Part shown: in pieces, positions 12,901 through 26,100 of the stretch
How positions within the stretch are numbered: the stretch's first letter is position 1
How the letters are laid out: every line of letters begins with the position of its first letter
NCBI RefSeq assembly: GCF_000006565.2
Contig: NC_031472.1
Span: 897,227 to 961,226, forward strand
Length of the DNA stretch: 64,000 bases
DNA from: Toxoplasma gondii ME49
Taxonomy: Eukaryota; Apicomplexa; Conoidasida; Eucoccidiorida; Sarcocystidae
Direction: 5' to 3'
The notes under the pieces: generated by a model
Databases searched by the model: none
Seen by the model: the letters and a program-made list of their open reading frames with translations, nothing else
What the model was told of the DNA's origin: nothing
Position numbers and translations under genes: made by a program

Positions 12901-15900
12901 CTCGAGCTCGGCTCAAGATCCTTCGCGGCGCTCTCCGACGTCACAGCCTCCCCGGTGTTGTCTCCGTCTTTCCTCTTGTCGCATGCAGAGGCGGCGGTCG
13001 TCAGGAATCAGGAGGGTGGAGGACGCCGCGGCTGTCTCCTGCCTGCCTGGCGCTTCGCGCTGGAGCTCTTGCAGCTAACGGAAAACACCCGGTGTTTGCC
13101 TCCTTTGTTCCCTGCTCGGCGGCGCCTCATTAAGCGCCTCCTGGCATGCACAGGTCTCACAGGCAAAGGAGAGGCAGGCTTCAAGAAGGCGAAGAAAGAG
13201 GAAGAGGATCAGCAAACAGGACCCGGTGACGATGCGAAGAGAGAGAAGAAGATCAAGCAGGCGGCGACGAACTGGGGGGAGTCGATGCTTCGCATTGTCC
13301 TTCGCGCGTGCGACCGCTCGCCCTCTCAGGGGGTTGAAGCTTTCGATAAGAGTTCCTCATTGGACGTCGGTTCTCCGGAGAGTGACGCCGAGCCGCGCTT
13401 CTCGCCAGCCACTGAACGGAAGTTGCTGAACGCGGCTCTGGACTTTTACGAGGGCAGAGAGGGAGATTATGGAGTCGAGCGTCCAGACAGATTCTTCGCG
13501 GACACCCTGGAGGCGACTGAGATCAGCCCCTGGGCCTTCTCTTCGCCTTCGCGCGGTCGCCGGCAGAGCGAAGAAAGCGAGGAAGCAGACGGCGAGGAGA
13601 CCGCGGAGGACAGCGAGGGACAGAAGACTCGAGAGGCGCGAAGCGATGTCTCGGAAGACACGAACGAGACGTTTGCTCTCTTGCAGCGCGCCGTCTCCGC
13701 CATTCAAAAGGGTCTCACTTCCTTCGCGAACCGAAGCTCGATCTCTCTTCACGAACAGTTCTTTCTCGACGTCGAAACGCCGCAAGGCTGCGGCCGCTTC
13801 GCGGCTCTGGAGGACGGAGGACGCAAACAAGGCGAAGACGAAGAAGAAGCACGAAGGACGCGCGTTGCGCTCCAGAGAAGCGCCGCTCTCTGGATGGCTG
13901 TGGGGCTCTACGAAGCATCCCGCCGCTGCTCTCAAGAGGCTGGCACTTGCAGAGATGAGGGTGGAACTTCCGGCGACTCGACAGGGGAAACCTCGTCGGA
14001 GAAGAGGACTGCGAAGAAAGACGCGAGCAGTTCCCGGGCATGCTTCGGGTCTTTCCTTGTCGACGCGTTCGCGGGCATCTGTTGCCGGCTGGCTGTTGAA
14101 GTGTTTTCCGTTGAGCATGCAGAGGAGACTGTCGCTCGCAGTCTGCTGTCTCCGACTCGTTCTCGCTGGCGTTCCACTCCCGTCTCCCCGCTCGCCGATG
14201 GGAGCCTCTCGGCCGCACTCTCGGCTGCGGCTGCCCACCTGCTCGAGCGCCTCGAGAATCTGCAGGAGTTGCTCGTTCACGAGTGGCCAGCGGGAACAGA
14301 GAGCGGAAACCAGGCAACGGCCTCTCGCCATCGACTTGGCGAAAAAACAGAACTGCCTGTGGTGGACTTCCTCGCTCAGCTGCAGCTCGCAGTTTCCCTC
14401 TGGCAACTCCTGCGTCGCCTCCCGGTCTCAGAGTGCGCCGCGAAATCCTCCCGCGATGCTCCCTCGTCTTCTCTCTCTTCTTGTCTCCCTTCTTCTGTCT
14501 CTGCGTCTCCATTTTCTGCTGCGCTCCGACGGAAGGCCGACCGCTGCATGTTGCGCCTCGCTCGCAGTTTCTGTCGGCGGCCCGGTGGCACGAGGAAGCT
14601 GGACGAGGTGGCGACTCTGCTGGCTTCTGCGTCGGGGTCCGACGTCTCGCGTCAAGCGGGAGAGGAGGAATGTTTGCACCCGAAGAAGCTTCTGGCTTCT
14701 TCTCGCTCTCGCGCTGCGCTCTACGCGAGGGCCTGGTGCCTCACCTACCTCCCAGTGTGGCGCGCTGGCTTGGTGGCGGCGGCGGCGTTGCCTGCCAAGG
14801 CGAGTGAGGCCCGAACAGACGAGAAGGAGGAGACGGCAGAAGGCGACGAACAGACGCTCAGGCGGAAGCGCGTCTGGACTCTCGCAGAGGAAATGCTCCA
14901 CTCCGACGCTCTCTGGCAACTCGCTGCTGGCCTCCGATTCCTCTGCTTGGCTGCATGCAAGAACGGGGTGCGACAGGAGCTGAAAGGAGTGGAAGAGCGA
15001 AGCCGTGGAACTGTCGGACGCAAAGGCGAGGAGAGGGACGCGTTGAAGGAGGACAAGCAGGAAGGACCAGGTGCAAAAGGTGAAGGAGGCGGAGGAGACG
15101 AGTTCGACAGTGGACAGGGATGGCAAGGGCGAGACGCCAGCCTCGAGGCCTCAGGGGATGCGCTACAGACTGCCTTGCTCCCCTTGATTCACTGTCTTGG
15201 TCAAGAACTGCTTCCGACGTACTATGCGGCTTCCTCTGAGAAGCAGCGAAAGGCAGAGAGAGAACACACGGACGGCACAAGTGGAGAGGAGAACTTGGGG
15301 GAGTGGGCGGAATTCAACGACGCCGATGGGGACTACGGATACGACGACGTTGCCGACGAATACGAGAACAACTCCAGAAGAGGATACGGAAAGAGCGGGA
15401 AGTCGATTTTCTTCGACGACGAAGAGGAGGAAGCGCGAGAAGCGGGTCACCGGAAACGGGAAGCGGCTGGGCTAGCCGACGAGACTTCCACCGAACGGCA
15501 TTTGTCTCTGTTAATCGATATCTTGCCAAAGGAGCTGTATGCGTTGTTTGCGTCTTTATACGGCGCTTCCGCGTCGTTCGCAGACCTCTGTCTTCGCGAC
15601 ATTTTCACCGCAGATCGGGCGGAGGTGCGTGAGGTGTACATACACTCGAGCTTCGCGTTTACTGCGCAACGCGCCGGCGAGGGACTCGCTTCGGACGCCG
15701 GGAGTCTGGCGGGTCTCCTCCCCGTCACAGCCTCACTTGCTTGGATGGCGCGTTTGCCTGAGCCCCGAGAAAGGCACAGACATGGCGAACTGAACAGACG
15801 AGAGGGCGACGACGAAGGCGAAGACGCTTTGCTTCTCCTTCTCAGTTTTCTGCGTCACGCGGAGGAGTGCTTGGGATTTGACGGGGAAGACGAGCGAGTC

Positions 15901-18900
15901 CCGAAGCGCCGAAAGGCATGGAAACGGAAGGAAACGAAGGACTCTCTGTTGCACGCATGGACGCTCGATTCCTTCCAGGCCTTTCTCACGGAATGCGAGG
16001 AAGCGGCACCTTCTTCCTCTCTCACTTCTGTCCTCGTCGCAGCGCTCGGGACTCAGCAGTCGACCTCCCTCGACTGGCTCGGCCTCAATCCGAACCGCAT
16101 GCAGGAGACGCTCGACGCGTTCCCCTTCAGTGCCTCCCTCCAAAGGCCTCTGGACTCTGGTCTCGAGTTCGCTGTTCGAGGCAACGATGTGTGGGGTCGT
16201 CCTGGAGATTCCGGCGGCCAGGCCGACAGGTTGGGCGGCGCTCAAATCGCGGCTCGCCAGACAACTCGCGCGACGTCTTTGGGTGTATGTACACTGCCTG
16301 CGACGCCCCTGGATGTCCCTGGGTCCTCTGGCGGGTGTACATACACCACAGACCCGGCCGCGCGCGATACACGTTGGGGTCAAGATGCTCTGTTTCGGTT
16401 TTTGTCTCGGACGCAGACAGAATCCGAGGCGATCCACCCGCTGACTTGTCGGCCTTGTTTCGCGCTGGCGACCTGGCTCGGAGACACAGCGTTTTCGTCC
16501 TTCGCTCCCCCCCCATGCGACGAGGACGAGAGAGCGAAAAGCAAAGCGAGGCTGGAGACAGTTGGCGTCTCGACCACAGGGTACGACATAGCCTACCTCG
16601 TTCCATTTCTCACAGGACGCCTCGTTGCGGCCTGCACAGTGCTCTTGTATCAGATGCGAGATCCCCGCGAAGTCGAGGCTCGCGGGACCGCCAACGGAGA
16701 CGGCCTTGTCGACGTCGAGCCTGCAGAGGTAGCCGCTCTCCAACAGGGGCGAGACTCCACGCTGCCATGCCTCGCGGTTCTCGCCAGACGCGCATGCGCC
16801 ACGGCGCACCGGTGGCTGCAGTCTCAGCGAGAGAAGACGGAGCTTCAGCAGGCAGGGGCCTCGGAGCGGAGACGCCGCCGAAGGCGACGGAGACTCGCTG
16901 ACGCAGAGGAAGACGATGGAGAACTGGGGTACGCAGAAGAGGAGGAGGAGGGTGCGGGCGCAAGTGTGTCAGCGTCACCCGAGGAAGAGACAGACAGCTG
17001 GTTGCTCGCCGCCTTCGATCTCGAGGAGCTGGATCACGCAACCGACCGGGTGTGGACATTTTTAAACGCAGCTCGCCAGCTGCAGACTCGCCAGCGCATG
17101 CGCCGCGACCAGATCACTAGACTGAAGGCGGCGGACGAAGAGAATCTCGACGGAGGCGAAGTCGATCCTGAGGAAGTCGACGGAGACGACGGACGATGGC
17201 TGGCGGTCGAAGAACTGGAGCACGAAGATCAGGCAGAAGCCGCATTGGCGCAGTGGGCTGAAGAGCGACAACAAATTGATCAGCAAGGCGCATGGCTTAG
17301 GAAATTCGCCTCTGGAGGAGGCCTGCAAATCCTCTTCATGGCCCTCTCAGCAACGGTACGACTGCGACCTCTCTGGCTTCCCAAGGGTCTCATAGGTCTT
17401 CTCTCATCGAAGCGAAGCGTCGACTCTTTAGGGCTCGCGTTACCACGTGTATCTTCAGTCTCATGGTGGCATTTCAACCGTTTCTTCTCCCGTTCGTCAT
17501 TCCTCTGTTTCTCTCCGTCTTGGTTCGCTTTTTCTCTCGGGGCGTGTGCCGTGTCTTCGCCTCTCCTATGCTCAGCGCCTGCACTGAGGTTTTGTCTCTT
17601 CTTCATCCCTTTCCGCGCTCTGCCCCTGTCCGCCATCCGCTCCGCGTCGTCTCAACTTTGTCGACTCTCGGTTCTTCGTGTCTGTTGGGCTGCAGGACGA
17701 GGATCTGCGGAGCGCCGCGTTTCACGGACTCGCCGTTTTCTCGCACTTGCTGCGTCTTTCTGCGGACTTGACTCTTCTGCATACCTTTGCGGAGAAACAT
17801 TTTCTGCTCTCGAAGATTGCGACGCTCTCGACCTCCCTCGCGGCGGCAGCGGGCGAGGGCGCTGGGTCTGCGCCAGGCGGCGAGGGGTCGACGAACCTGC
17901 AGAAATCTTCTCTCTTGTCGGCAAAAAAGAGGAAGTTTGTGCGGCAGTTGGAGCAGCACAAAAGCGTCTTCGCCTTCAGAGAACTCAGACAAGTTCAACT
18001 GCTCCTCGCGGCGGTGTGCAGCAGCGTCGAGCCCCCAACAAGCGCCGAACGGGCGGAGACAGGAGACACCCGAGTAGAAGAAGAGACTAGTGTAGGCATG
18101 GCCAAAGCAAAAAGAAGACGAAGACGCGCGGAGCTCGACGACGAGGAGGATGAGGCCCAGGAAGAAGTGGAAGGATGGACAGAGACGGAATCGCGAAGCT
18201 CGAAGCAGGAAAGAGCGACAGGGAACGACGCGGCATTGTGCCCCGCGGTATGTCTAATTTCTCAAAATGAATGATAGATATGAAACTGAATCAAACGCCT
18301 CCTTCAAATCCAGTTGCGAGAACAAGAGGCAGATACGTAAAGATCGAATCATTTTTCTATCTATATATCTGTATCTCTATCGAGATATGGATACAGATAT
18401 AGATCCAGATATAGATAGATATCTGCACTTGTGGTTGTATATGTACATACATCTCTACAACTGGAGCGGGAGGGAGCAACGACATGTGTTTGTGGTCTCA
18501 TTCTCCGTTTCTTGTCTCGCTGTGGTTTGCGTCTCGGATCTGTGAGGCGTCACTGTTTCTTCCGTTTTTTGAGTCCGTCGCTGTTTGATTCGCCTGCAGT
18601 TTCGACTTCTTGCGCTCCATTGTGCTCAGGCCCTGCATCCGATTCTGACCGCCTTCGCGGCGTCTGCGGTACCGTTTCTGCTGCAGCCGGAGCATCCTCT
18701 GTTTTCGCTTTTGAACGACTTTTTGCTCCAGCGCTCGAGTCTTTCTTCTCTCCTCTTTTCTCGCGGAGACTCACCCTTCCTCTACCTGCCTGCGAGGGCC
18801 GCTTCCTCCTCTTCCTCAGCGCATCACGCCCCAGGCTTGGGCCGTGTGTTTTCTTCTTTTCTTTTCTCACCCGTCTCTGTCTCTTCTCTCCAGCAGAAAC

Positions 18901-21254
18901 AGTTCGTCCTCACGTGTCTCCTGCGGGCGCTGGCGGCGTCGGCCTGTCCCGCCTGGCCTCCCGGTCTCCCCGCAGGCTGCACTCGGCGAGCGGACTCGGA
19001 GACAGTGTCTCTGCTTCTTCCTCCACCATCGGTCTTCCTCTATGCGTCGTCGCCTGCTCTCTCGTTCGCCTCCGTCTCCTCGCCATTCCTCCCGGGTGTC
19101 TTCGCAGCTCTCCGGCTGGCTGTACAGCTGCCTCAAGGCTTCCTGAGTCAGCTCGTTTGCCCCGGCCCCACAGGCCCGACCGCGTTGCCGATTGCATGCT
19201 GGAACGCATGCGCGCTCCTGCAGCGGCACACCCTGATTCCTTGGCTTCTCCACCACATGCGTCTGCTTCTCTTTCCTCCGGTGTCTCCGTTCTCTCTTTC
19301 CACCTCCTCGTCCGTGACTTCCTCTCTTTCTTCTTCAGTCTCTTCTCTCGCCTCCTCGTCTCCCTGGACGGCCTTCCTCGACGCCTGCCTCGCGCAGACC
19401 CAGCCTCTGCCTCGACTGGCGGCTGGTCTCTTGTCTCTGTCCCTCGCCGAGTGCTTGGAGGCAAACACGGAGTCGCCAGACAGTGTACTCCGGACGTTCG
19501 CGCGCCAGCGACGGGAGGCGCTCCCCGTGGCTCGCGACACCCTTGCGTTCCTCGCTTCTTTGCTGGATGCTTCTCTCCTCGCTCCTCCGCTCCCTTCGCG
19601 ATTCGCTGCAGCGCGCCAGGCGGCGGCTTCCTCCACCCGAGCGGTCTGGGGTTCTCAGGAAACGGCGGAGGAGACGGACGCAGAGAAACGTCGAATCTCG
19701 TTTGGTGAACGAGACGTTTTTCTGGAGCCCTTTGATACTGCGTGGAGAAGAGAAGTCCTCTCGCGGCTCCTCCGGCTGTTTGCCCGGACAGAAGGGGTAG
19801 ACACCACTGGAGACAGCTTCTTGGGAGAAAAGACATCGAAGAGTCTCGAGCCGACGAAGGAGGTGACGAAGGCAAGTCTAGCGGGCGGACAACGGGAGAA
19901 GGCCTCGGACGGGGGCGTCGCGCCGCCGCGTCTTTTCGCAACTGTCTCTGCTCCCGAGCACCATGGGGATGTCCTTCTTCTTCCGCAGGTTGCCGCATGG
20001 CCCGTGTGCATGGGTCTTTCGTTTCCCCTGCCTTCATCCTCTTCCTGCGGTGCCTCTGCGCTGGCTTCTTCTCCTCTCGGTGTCCAAGTGACGCTGCTGC
20101 GATCGCGGCTCCTGGGTCTTCGTCCGCCGTCGCCGCTGTCTCCTTCTGTCCCCTCACTCGCCCTGGGCTCGAGCCCCAGGCTTCCCGCAGGCGGAAACGA
20201 GGCACAAGTGTCTCCTGTGCGTGTGCAGGCGAGCGCAGAAGGCATCACGCTGCTAGCTTCGATCTTCGACTTCCTGCGTTGTCTCGTCCGTCTCTGGGTT
20301 GCCTGGACAGTTTCTGGACCCTGTCTTGCTTCGCTGCGAGCTGCAGCCTCTTCTGCCTCCTCGAGCGTCGGGTGCGAGACGCCAGGAGGGCGCAGAGCCG
20401 CAGACGCCAAGTTTTGTGCTGAGAGCCGCGACGCCTTCGAGGCAGACGAGGCGCGCACAGCGGCCCGAAGTCTCTTTGGTCTCTGCTGGAAACTCTGCTG
20501 GTGCGCCTGTTCTCTGTTTCAGCCTGCGCCGTCGTTCTCTTCGTCTCCTCTCTCCGGTGTGCGGGATGACCTCCCGGAGACACACGCCGCAGGTGGAGCC
20601 TCGAGCGTCTCGAAGAAGCAGAAGAAACGCTCGAGGGAAGAGACTGTGGGGCTTGAAGCGACAGAGACAGATCGTGGCGGGCGCGAAACTCAAGGACTTC
20701 TCAGGCCGCTGCTCTCGCCACTGCAAAGGGCGAGACTCGAACACCTGCGACAAGCGGCGAGTGCATGCGTTGAGGATCTCCTGACCCTCTGTGAGGCTGC
20801 CGCGTTGTCTGCAGCAAGCCGTCCGAGGAAGGAAGAAGAAACCGGAATCCATCTGAAAGACAGAGAAGGCACGGAACCGTGGACGCTGCCAGTCCTCGCG
20901 AAACAGATCAAAGGGGGCAATGCAGGTGCCAGGGAAGACGACTCTACGTTGACGAAGAGGGTCATCGAGATGCTAGCGGAGGATGAAACGAGCATGCAGA
21001 GCGAGGGAGACACCTGCCGCGGAGGCGAGATGAAGAAGGAGTCTCCTTGTTTCTCCGTTAGGAGACAGACGCTCGCGAAAAGAGAAGAACTCCTTATGCA
21101 GTGGCTGCACATCTGGTGTCTCTTGAAGACCCAAGGAGAGACTGCCAGTTCAGGGCTCGTGTGTGGGGTGTCGCATGCAGATGTCTCTTGTCGTTCTCCT
21201 TCTCGCCTGGTGAGATACATTAAATGCATGTCCTCTGAGACCTGGCTGGCCTAG
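3942..21254 (+). CDS. URB1: URB1/NPA1-like nucleolar pre-ribosome assembly protein, about 5,046 residues
   Basis: The model is five exons: 3942-7603, 8141-8590, 9534-17355, 17696-18247 and 18600-21254. Every junction is GT-AG and keeps phase (2, 2, 0, 0), giving 15,141 coding bases. The start ATG at 3942 has an AAA just before it; an in-frame ATG-less extension reaches back to 3759. The C-terminal block carries the URB1 signature: DEDLRSAAFHGLAVFSHLL at the start of exon 4 and PEHPLFSLLNDFLLQR at residues about 4192-4207. These match the family's pattern of a terminal domain with P-x-HPLY...LLQRP. In yeast and human, URB1 (NPA1) acts in the nucleolus in early 60S assembly. The yeast protein is about 1,760 residues and the human about 2,270, so this one is more than twice as long, inflated by Lys/Glu/Arg/Ser-rich inserts. 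The pyrimidine-rich tract ending at 7436 could be the end of a further in-frame intron. The family call is good; exact exon 1 structure is less sure. Confidence 0.7.
7604..8140 (+). other. Intron 1 of the URB1-like gene with TG/TA simple repeats
   Basis: The donor is CAG|GTGAGA at 7604 and the acceptor is GCTGTCAG at 8133-8140. About 7795-7990 is an AT-rich run of alternating TG, TA and GATA-like units, the longest low-complexity stretch in this gene. Joining the flanking exons restores one reading frame (two bases AG plus C). Confidence 0.7.
8591..9533 (+). other. Intron 2 of the URB1-like gene
   Basis: The donor is TTTAG|GTAGGC at 8591 and the acceptor is TTTTCGTTCGCAG at 9521-9533. The 943-base interval holds a strongly pyrimidine-rich tract of CT repeats at about 9135-9260 and no credible coding frame. 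Phase 2 is kept across it. Confidence 0.7.
17356..17695 (+). other. Intron 3 of the URB1-like gene
   Basis: The donor is GCAACG|GTACGA at 17356 and the acceptor is TGTTGGGCTGCAG ending at 17695. The exon 3 frame stays open through this intron, which makes a simple ORF look longer than the gene product. The downstream exon matches the URB1 family only in the spliced frame. Confidence 0.7.
18248..18599 (+). other. Intron 4 of the URB1-like gene with GATA-type simple repeat
   Basis: The donor is CCCCGCG|GTATGT at 18248 and the acceptor is ATTCGCCTGCAG ending at 18599. An imperfect GATA/TATC repeat fills about 18350-18425. The intron is phase 0 on both sides. Confidence 0.7.
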
Positions 21255-21771
21255 GTGCAGAAACGGTTAATGTGCTGTAGACCCACTCGTGAAGGATCTG
21301 CGTTTCGTTTGTTAAGCCATGAATCGATTCCGAGAGACCAGATAGTTTTTTGCATTTTCTGCTCAAAACAGAATTGCAGGTCTGCGACTGCTGGCGATCT
21401 CACGTTTGAATACCTAAAAGAAGGCGTGCCATGCAGAGAGACCTCACGATATACATGTAACTGTGGCGAGAAATGAGGGATTTCCAAAACGCTTTCAAAG
21501 TGAGGCTACCACAGCCAGACAAGAAAGCAACATGCGCGAGAGCCGTCACGCGTTCACAGCAATCGAAGATTCAACTACGAAGCTGCTTGCTTTACAAGCG
21601 ATCTCTCTGGGAGGTTCCACGCAGTTACAAACATTTGATCAAATATACTCGAAGCACTTTAATGCTTGTCTCCATCTCCAGTGCGAACCTTCCTTCCTTC
21701 ATCTGCGCCTCCACAACTATACACACACAAATGTATACTTTTATGTATTCCCACTACTTAAGCACACGTAA

Positions 21772-21808
<37 letters not shown>

Positions 21809-23177
21809 GTTAATATATGGTGCCATGTGGCGACCCAGTTTGAGGGAAAGGCGTCTCTGAATTTAAGTCACAAGAGAATCTGTTGTCACTGAAGCTTGAG
21901 GATTCTCGTTCTGATTCTTATTTCCTTGGTCCTCTCGAACATGGCGGTAATCGAGGTCGCCGGTTCTTTCTATTTTGAGACGAAGTCCGGCTGTCACTTG
22001 CCCGGAACGAAGACGGACGGCAGCAGCAAGACAAGACACACCGGAGCTCCCCCTACGCAAGTTCTTAGGCCCCGTAGAGGCCAGATGTTTCGCTATAAGA
22101 TGCGACGAATACAGATTGGTATTTTGCTTGTTGCAAATGAGATTTTCCCTCTTGACTATCATCGAAAAAAAACGCCTATGACGTCAAAGCTTTGAAGTAA
22201 AACTTTCCTTCAGACCGGTTAGACGACATCAGCTGTGGGACTTCTATCGAGGCGCGTCTTCGTCGCTAGGTGGCGCTACTTCCGCAGAGCCGTTTGCCTC
22301 TTCGGTGCATGCAGCCAAGAAAAAAAGGGAGACACCAGTCTGAGCTTCTCTGGGAGCCCACTGAGTGAAAGGAGATTCTGGAGACACCGAAGGCCCCAGG
22401 AAGGCTCTGTTCCAGGCGCAAAGTGCGTGGCGTTTTCCACGATCAAGAAGCAACGAAAAGCTCTTCACCGTTCCTTCAGAGACTGCCGATCTTCCTGGAG
22501 TCACGAACGAGACGGAGCATGCATGCAGGTACAAGCTGAATAAAACCAGGAAAGAGAAACGAGAAAGCAGGGATGCCTCAGTCCAGCTTGACCGCACGAC
22601 CTGGAAGCGCAGCAACACTCAACTCCACATCACTCGCCTTTTCCTCCTCAGTTCAGCGTTTGGTTCAACAGAATCAGAATCTACATACATTTACATGCGC
22701 GTGAGTAGCCAGGCAGATACAGATTCAGACAGATGCGAAGACGCCAATACGCGAAAATATATAAACATATAAATATGTACACAGGGGAGAGGAGGAGGGA
22801 CGCCGACTTGTCAGCATCCGAAGCAGAGAGAGCAAAAAAGAAACGGGAGCACGTTGTTTTCTCATCCGATGCGATTTGGTGCAACCCCTTAAAAAACGAA
22901 CACAAGCCTGACCGATGGCAAGCGCTTGAAAAAGGCGAAGAAGTGGAAGTGAGGCCCCCCTGGAAAGACAGCGAAGCGGCCAATCCTTGACAAGGCGAGG
23001 AAACGACGCGAGGAACTGCCCAGGACGGAACAGAAACAGACAAAGAGACGAGAAGCGAAGAAGACACGAGAAGCGAGAAAAAGGAGAAAGAGAAGGTGAT
23101 GAAGAAAAAGAAAGACATGAAGAAACTGAAGAAACTGAAGAAGAAGGAAGAGAGGGGAAACACAAGCACCTATGCAT
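21255..23177. other. Intergenic region between convergent genes
   Basis: The URB1-like gene ends at 21254 and the Pol X-like gene ends at 23178 on the other strand, so this is shared 3' flank. It holds a (TA)n run at 21774-21805 and an A/G-rich tract at about 22985-23160. A 124-codon minus frame at 22244-22618 has an acidic C-terminus but no start or splice support, so I do not call it a gene. Confidence 0.4.
21774..21805. repeat. (TA)16 microsatellite
   Basis: This is an uninterrupted TA dinucleotide run of about 32 bases in the 3' flank of the URB1-like gene. Such repeats are commonly polymorphic between strains. Confidence 0.95.
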
Positions 23178-26100
23178 TTATCTGCTGGCTGACTGTCTCT
23201 GCGGTCCCGAGGCACTGATGTATCCACGGAAGGAGAGACTAACGAGACGTTGGCCGAGAGACAGGGGTACTGGCAATTCGAGAGCCTGTATCAGTTGATC
23301 TTCTGTGAAAATCCACTTCTCCACCAATCCCTTGAGCTTCTCCCTCCTCACTTCACTCTGCGTTCCGCTGCCTTCTCTTTCTAGATGCTCCTTCACTCCA
23401 GAGCCTCCCTCTGCGCTTCCACAGCCCCCAGCGTCTGGCAAAGAGACGTCGGAAAAACGCAAATTCGGTTGCGAAGAAGAAGAAAAGATGAGACGCTCAG
23501 GGGTCAGCTGACAGTCGAAATGCTTCCTCACGTGCTCCTGAATTTCTTTGAAGGACGTCGCTGAGCAGCGACTCTCCAGGCTGGCAAAAGGCAACAGGTC
23601 TGGCGAGACAACGCGAACGCGAAGCTGAAAAAATCAGAAAGTAAAGACGAGACAGGTTGAAAAAACATGCAGGATAACCAGGCCACCGCGCGTCGAACGA
23701 TTCCCACTCCTTCACAGCCTCTCGCATCCATGCAACACTATCTGCTCCCACCAGCAGACCTATATGCATATACACAAATATATACATATATATATATGTT
23801 TATATATATCCTAATCCTGTATATATGTATATACACAAATGTCTAAAATATACATGGAAGCATGCAAGAATTTAGCTGTAAAGAGAGAATTTCGATAGAT
23901 GGCCTCTGTTTGAGTTCATACACGGTTCTGTATCTACGTCTTGGTGGCTATACATTCAATTGTGAATAAACGCATGTATGTGTCATGAGGAAGCAGAGTT
24001 AGATATATGTGTGTGCAAACGATGAGAGCGAGAGCCTGGAGGCGATCATCTGCGGTTTAAAAGGCATATCGGAAGTGGATAGATCCCCCCCCACGGAGAA
24101 AGAAACAGGAATCAAAATGCGTCTCTATCTAGACTTGGAAGACCCAGCGGACAATCCGAGTCTGTTTTCTCGTCTGAAGTTCCCCCTGTTCTATCTCTCT
24201 TCCTATGGTTTTCGTCGTCCCCCACCGAATGTCGCCTTCATTCTGTTCTCCTTCCCACTGTCGTCTGCGCTCGCTCTCCTCTCCTCTCCGCAATCTCAAT
24301 GTCTCCTTCGCTGCACTACCAAGTGGGTCTGCTTTTGCATCCCTAAACGTCTGCCCTGCCCTCCTCAACTGTCTCCTTCCCCCCTTGAACTGTCTCTTTT
24401 CGCTGACCTGTCTCTTTGCGACTGCATTCCAGGGGAGCCGCACAATGAGCCGGGCCGAGGGGAAGGCAGTGTGGCTGAGTTTCTCTTCTAGAAGATGCTC
24501 CACCAGATTGTGTCTCTGAAGGACATCGAGGAAACGGGTGAGGAGTTCGTTTTTCCTTTGCTTTACGCCGTTCAGGAGGTCCTTGCGTCTCGCCTCTGTC
24601 CAATCCAGAGCCGCAAAAACGGCCTCGGACTCTCCACTTTGTCCAGTTTTCTGCTGAGAAGCCTGTCTCTGTCTCCGACCGTCGCCCTCCCCAGCGCGAG
24701 ACAGCAGAGAGGCAGGCGGCACAGGCAGAGGTTCGGGAAGCATCGACAGAAGGACATCGATCTCTCGCGCGCGAGTTGCGGAACGCAGCCCAGACGCAGA
24801 CCCCGACCTCGAGAAAAGGCCTCCGCCAACCGCCACCACAGGCGTCACCATACCCTCGGTACTCAATTCGTCCTCTCTTTCTCCTTCCCTCGCATCCAAA
24901 GAATGGCTTGTCTCTTCAGACGTCGCACCAGAAGAAGATGCGAGAGACGAAGTGGACGGAGACAAAGACGAAGGAGACAACGCCGAAGGAGAAAAAGGAG
25001 AGGCAGTGGAGTCTGTGGAGGTCAGGGAGAAGGTGAGACAATCGAAAGTGGAGTCGCCGATAGCGGCGACAAGTTTTTTTTGCCACACTAGAAATTCGGA
25101 TGGGTGCATGGGAGCCGTTAGCGCCGCGCCGTGGAGGACGTTCGCTCTCAGTTGCGGGGTAGTGAAGAGGCTGAGGAGAGTCGAGGCTGTTCCTGCGTCT
25201 CCGGCGCTTTCTTCTCGCTCTTCGGTCTCTGCTTTCTTCCTCCGCTTTCCCCGCTTGCCAGCGACCTTCCCTCCGTGTGAGCTGTCTCCACCGTCACCAT
25301 CGCCTCCTCTCGCCTTCGCCTCTTCCTCGCGAATCGCGACCGCGAGGTTGAGGCGGAGCTCTTCCGGCGAGAGAATGCCGCATCGGTCGACCACGATTTC
25401 TGCAGTCTTTCTCCCAACGCCGTCGACCTGCATGAGACTCGCGATCGCCTCCACTCTCTTCTGCTGTTTCCGTTCTCGAATTTCCGCACATGTTCCTGTC
25501 TCCAGCGCCTCTGCGACAGCCTGGAGCGTGCTCGAGGCGAACACCGGCGCCGGGGTCCCTGTCTCCGAATTGGGCTCCATTTTGACGCGCTTCTCGGCGC
25601 CCTTGAACGCGAGGCCCCTCAGGCGAAAGAGGACCAGAGCTTCTGGAAGAGACCGCACCGCGAGTGGCGCTTCCTGAAGAATCTGCGCCGCTCTCGCGTA
25701 CTGCTTGTGCCCGTGGAACAGCGCGTCGGCGGTTTTCCCCTCTGGCGACAGCAACAGGCTCGGAGCCACGGCTGGGAAGGGCGCTGGAGAAAACGCGACA
25801 CTGGACGGAGACGCCGAATGCGAAGAAGAAAACGCGAAAGGAGACGAAAAGGAGGAAGCGGGAGGCTGCATGGCGCGGAGACGCTCGCAGTCTGTTAGGC
25901 GATAATTCGCCAGAGTCAGCAGAGTGGAGACGGCGGACCCATTGGCCGGAACCACGCAGGGCCATGACTGGACTGGAGAGAAGGTTAGAGGCGAAGAAGA
26001 CGCCGCAGTCAACCTGAAAGGAGAGGGGAGAATCGAAGCACTGACAGACAGATAGAGAGAACGAATGACCAAACAAAAGACAGAGAAAGAAAGGAATAAC

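Noticed and set aside
13357..14406. Minus-strand open frame of 349 codons
   Set aside because: It lies wholly inside exon 3 of the URB1-like gene on the opposite strand and has no splice signals or known motifs.
15733..16809. Minus-strand open frame of 358 codons
   Set aside because: It is antisense to exon 3 of the URB1-like gene, with Cys/Arg-rich composition and no domain.
18910..20205. Minus-strand open frame of 431 codons
   Set aside because: It is antisense to exon 5 of the URB1-like gene, which has splice and family support. Its Arg/Gly/Glu-rich composition is a typical shadow of GC-rich coding DNA.
22681..23169. Phe/Ser-rich minus-strand frame
   Set aside because: It is the complement of an A/G-rich low-complexity tract in 3' flanking DNA, with no start or splice support.
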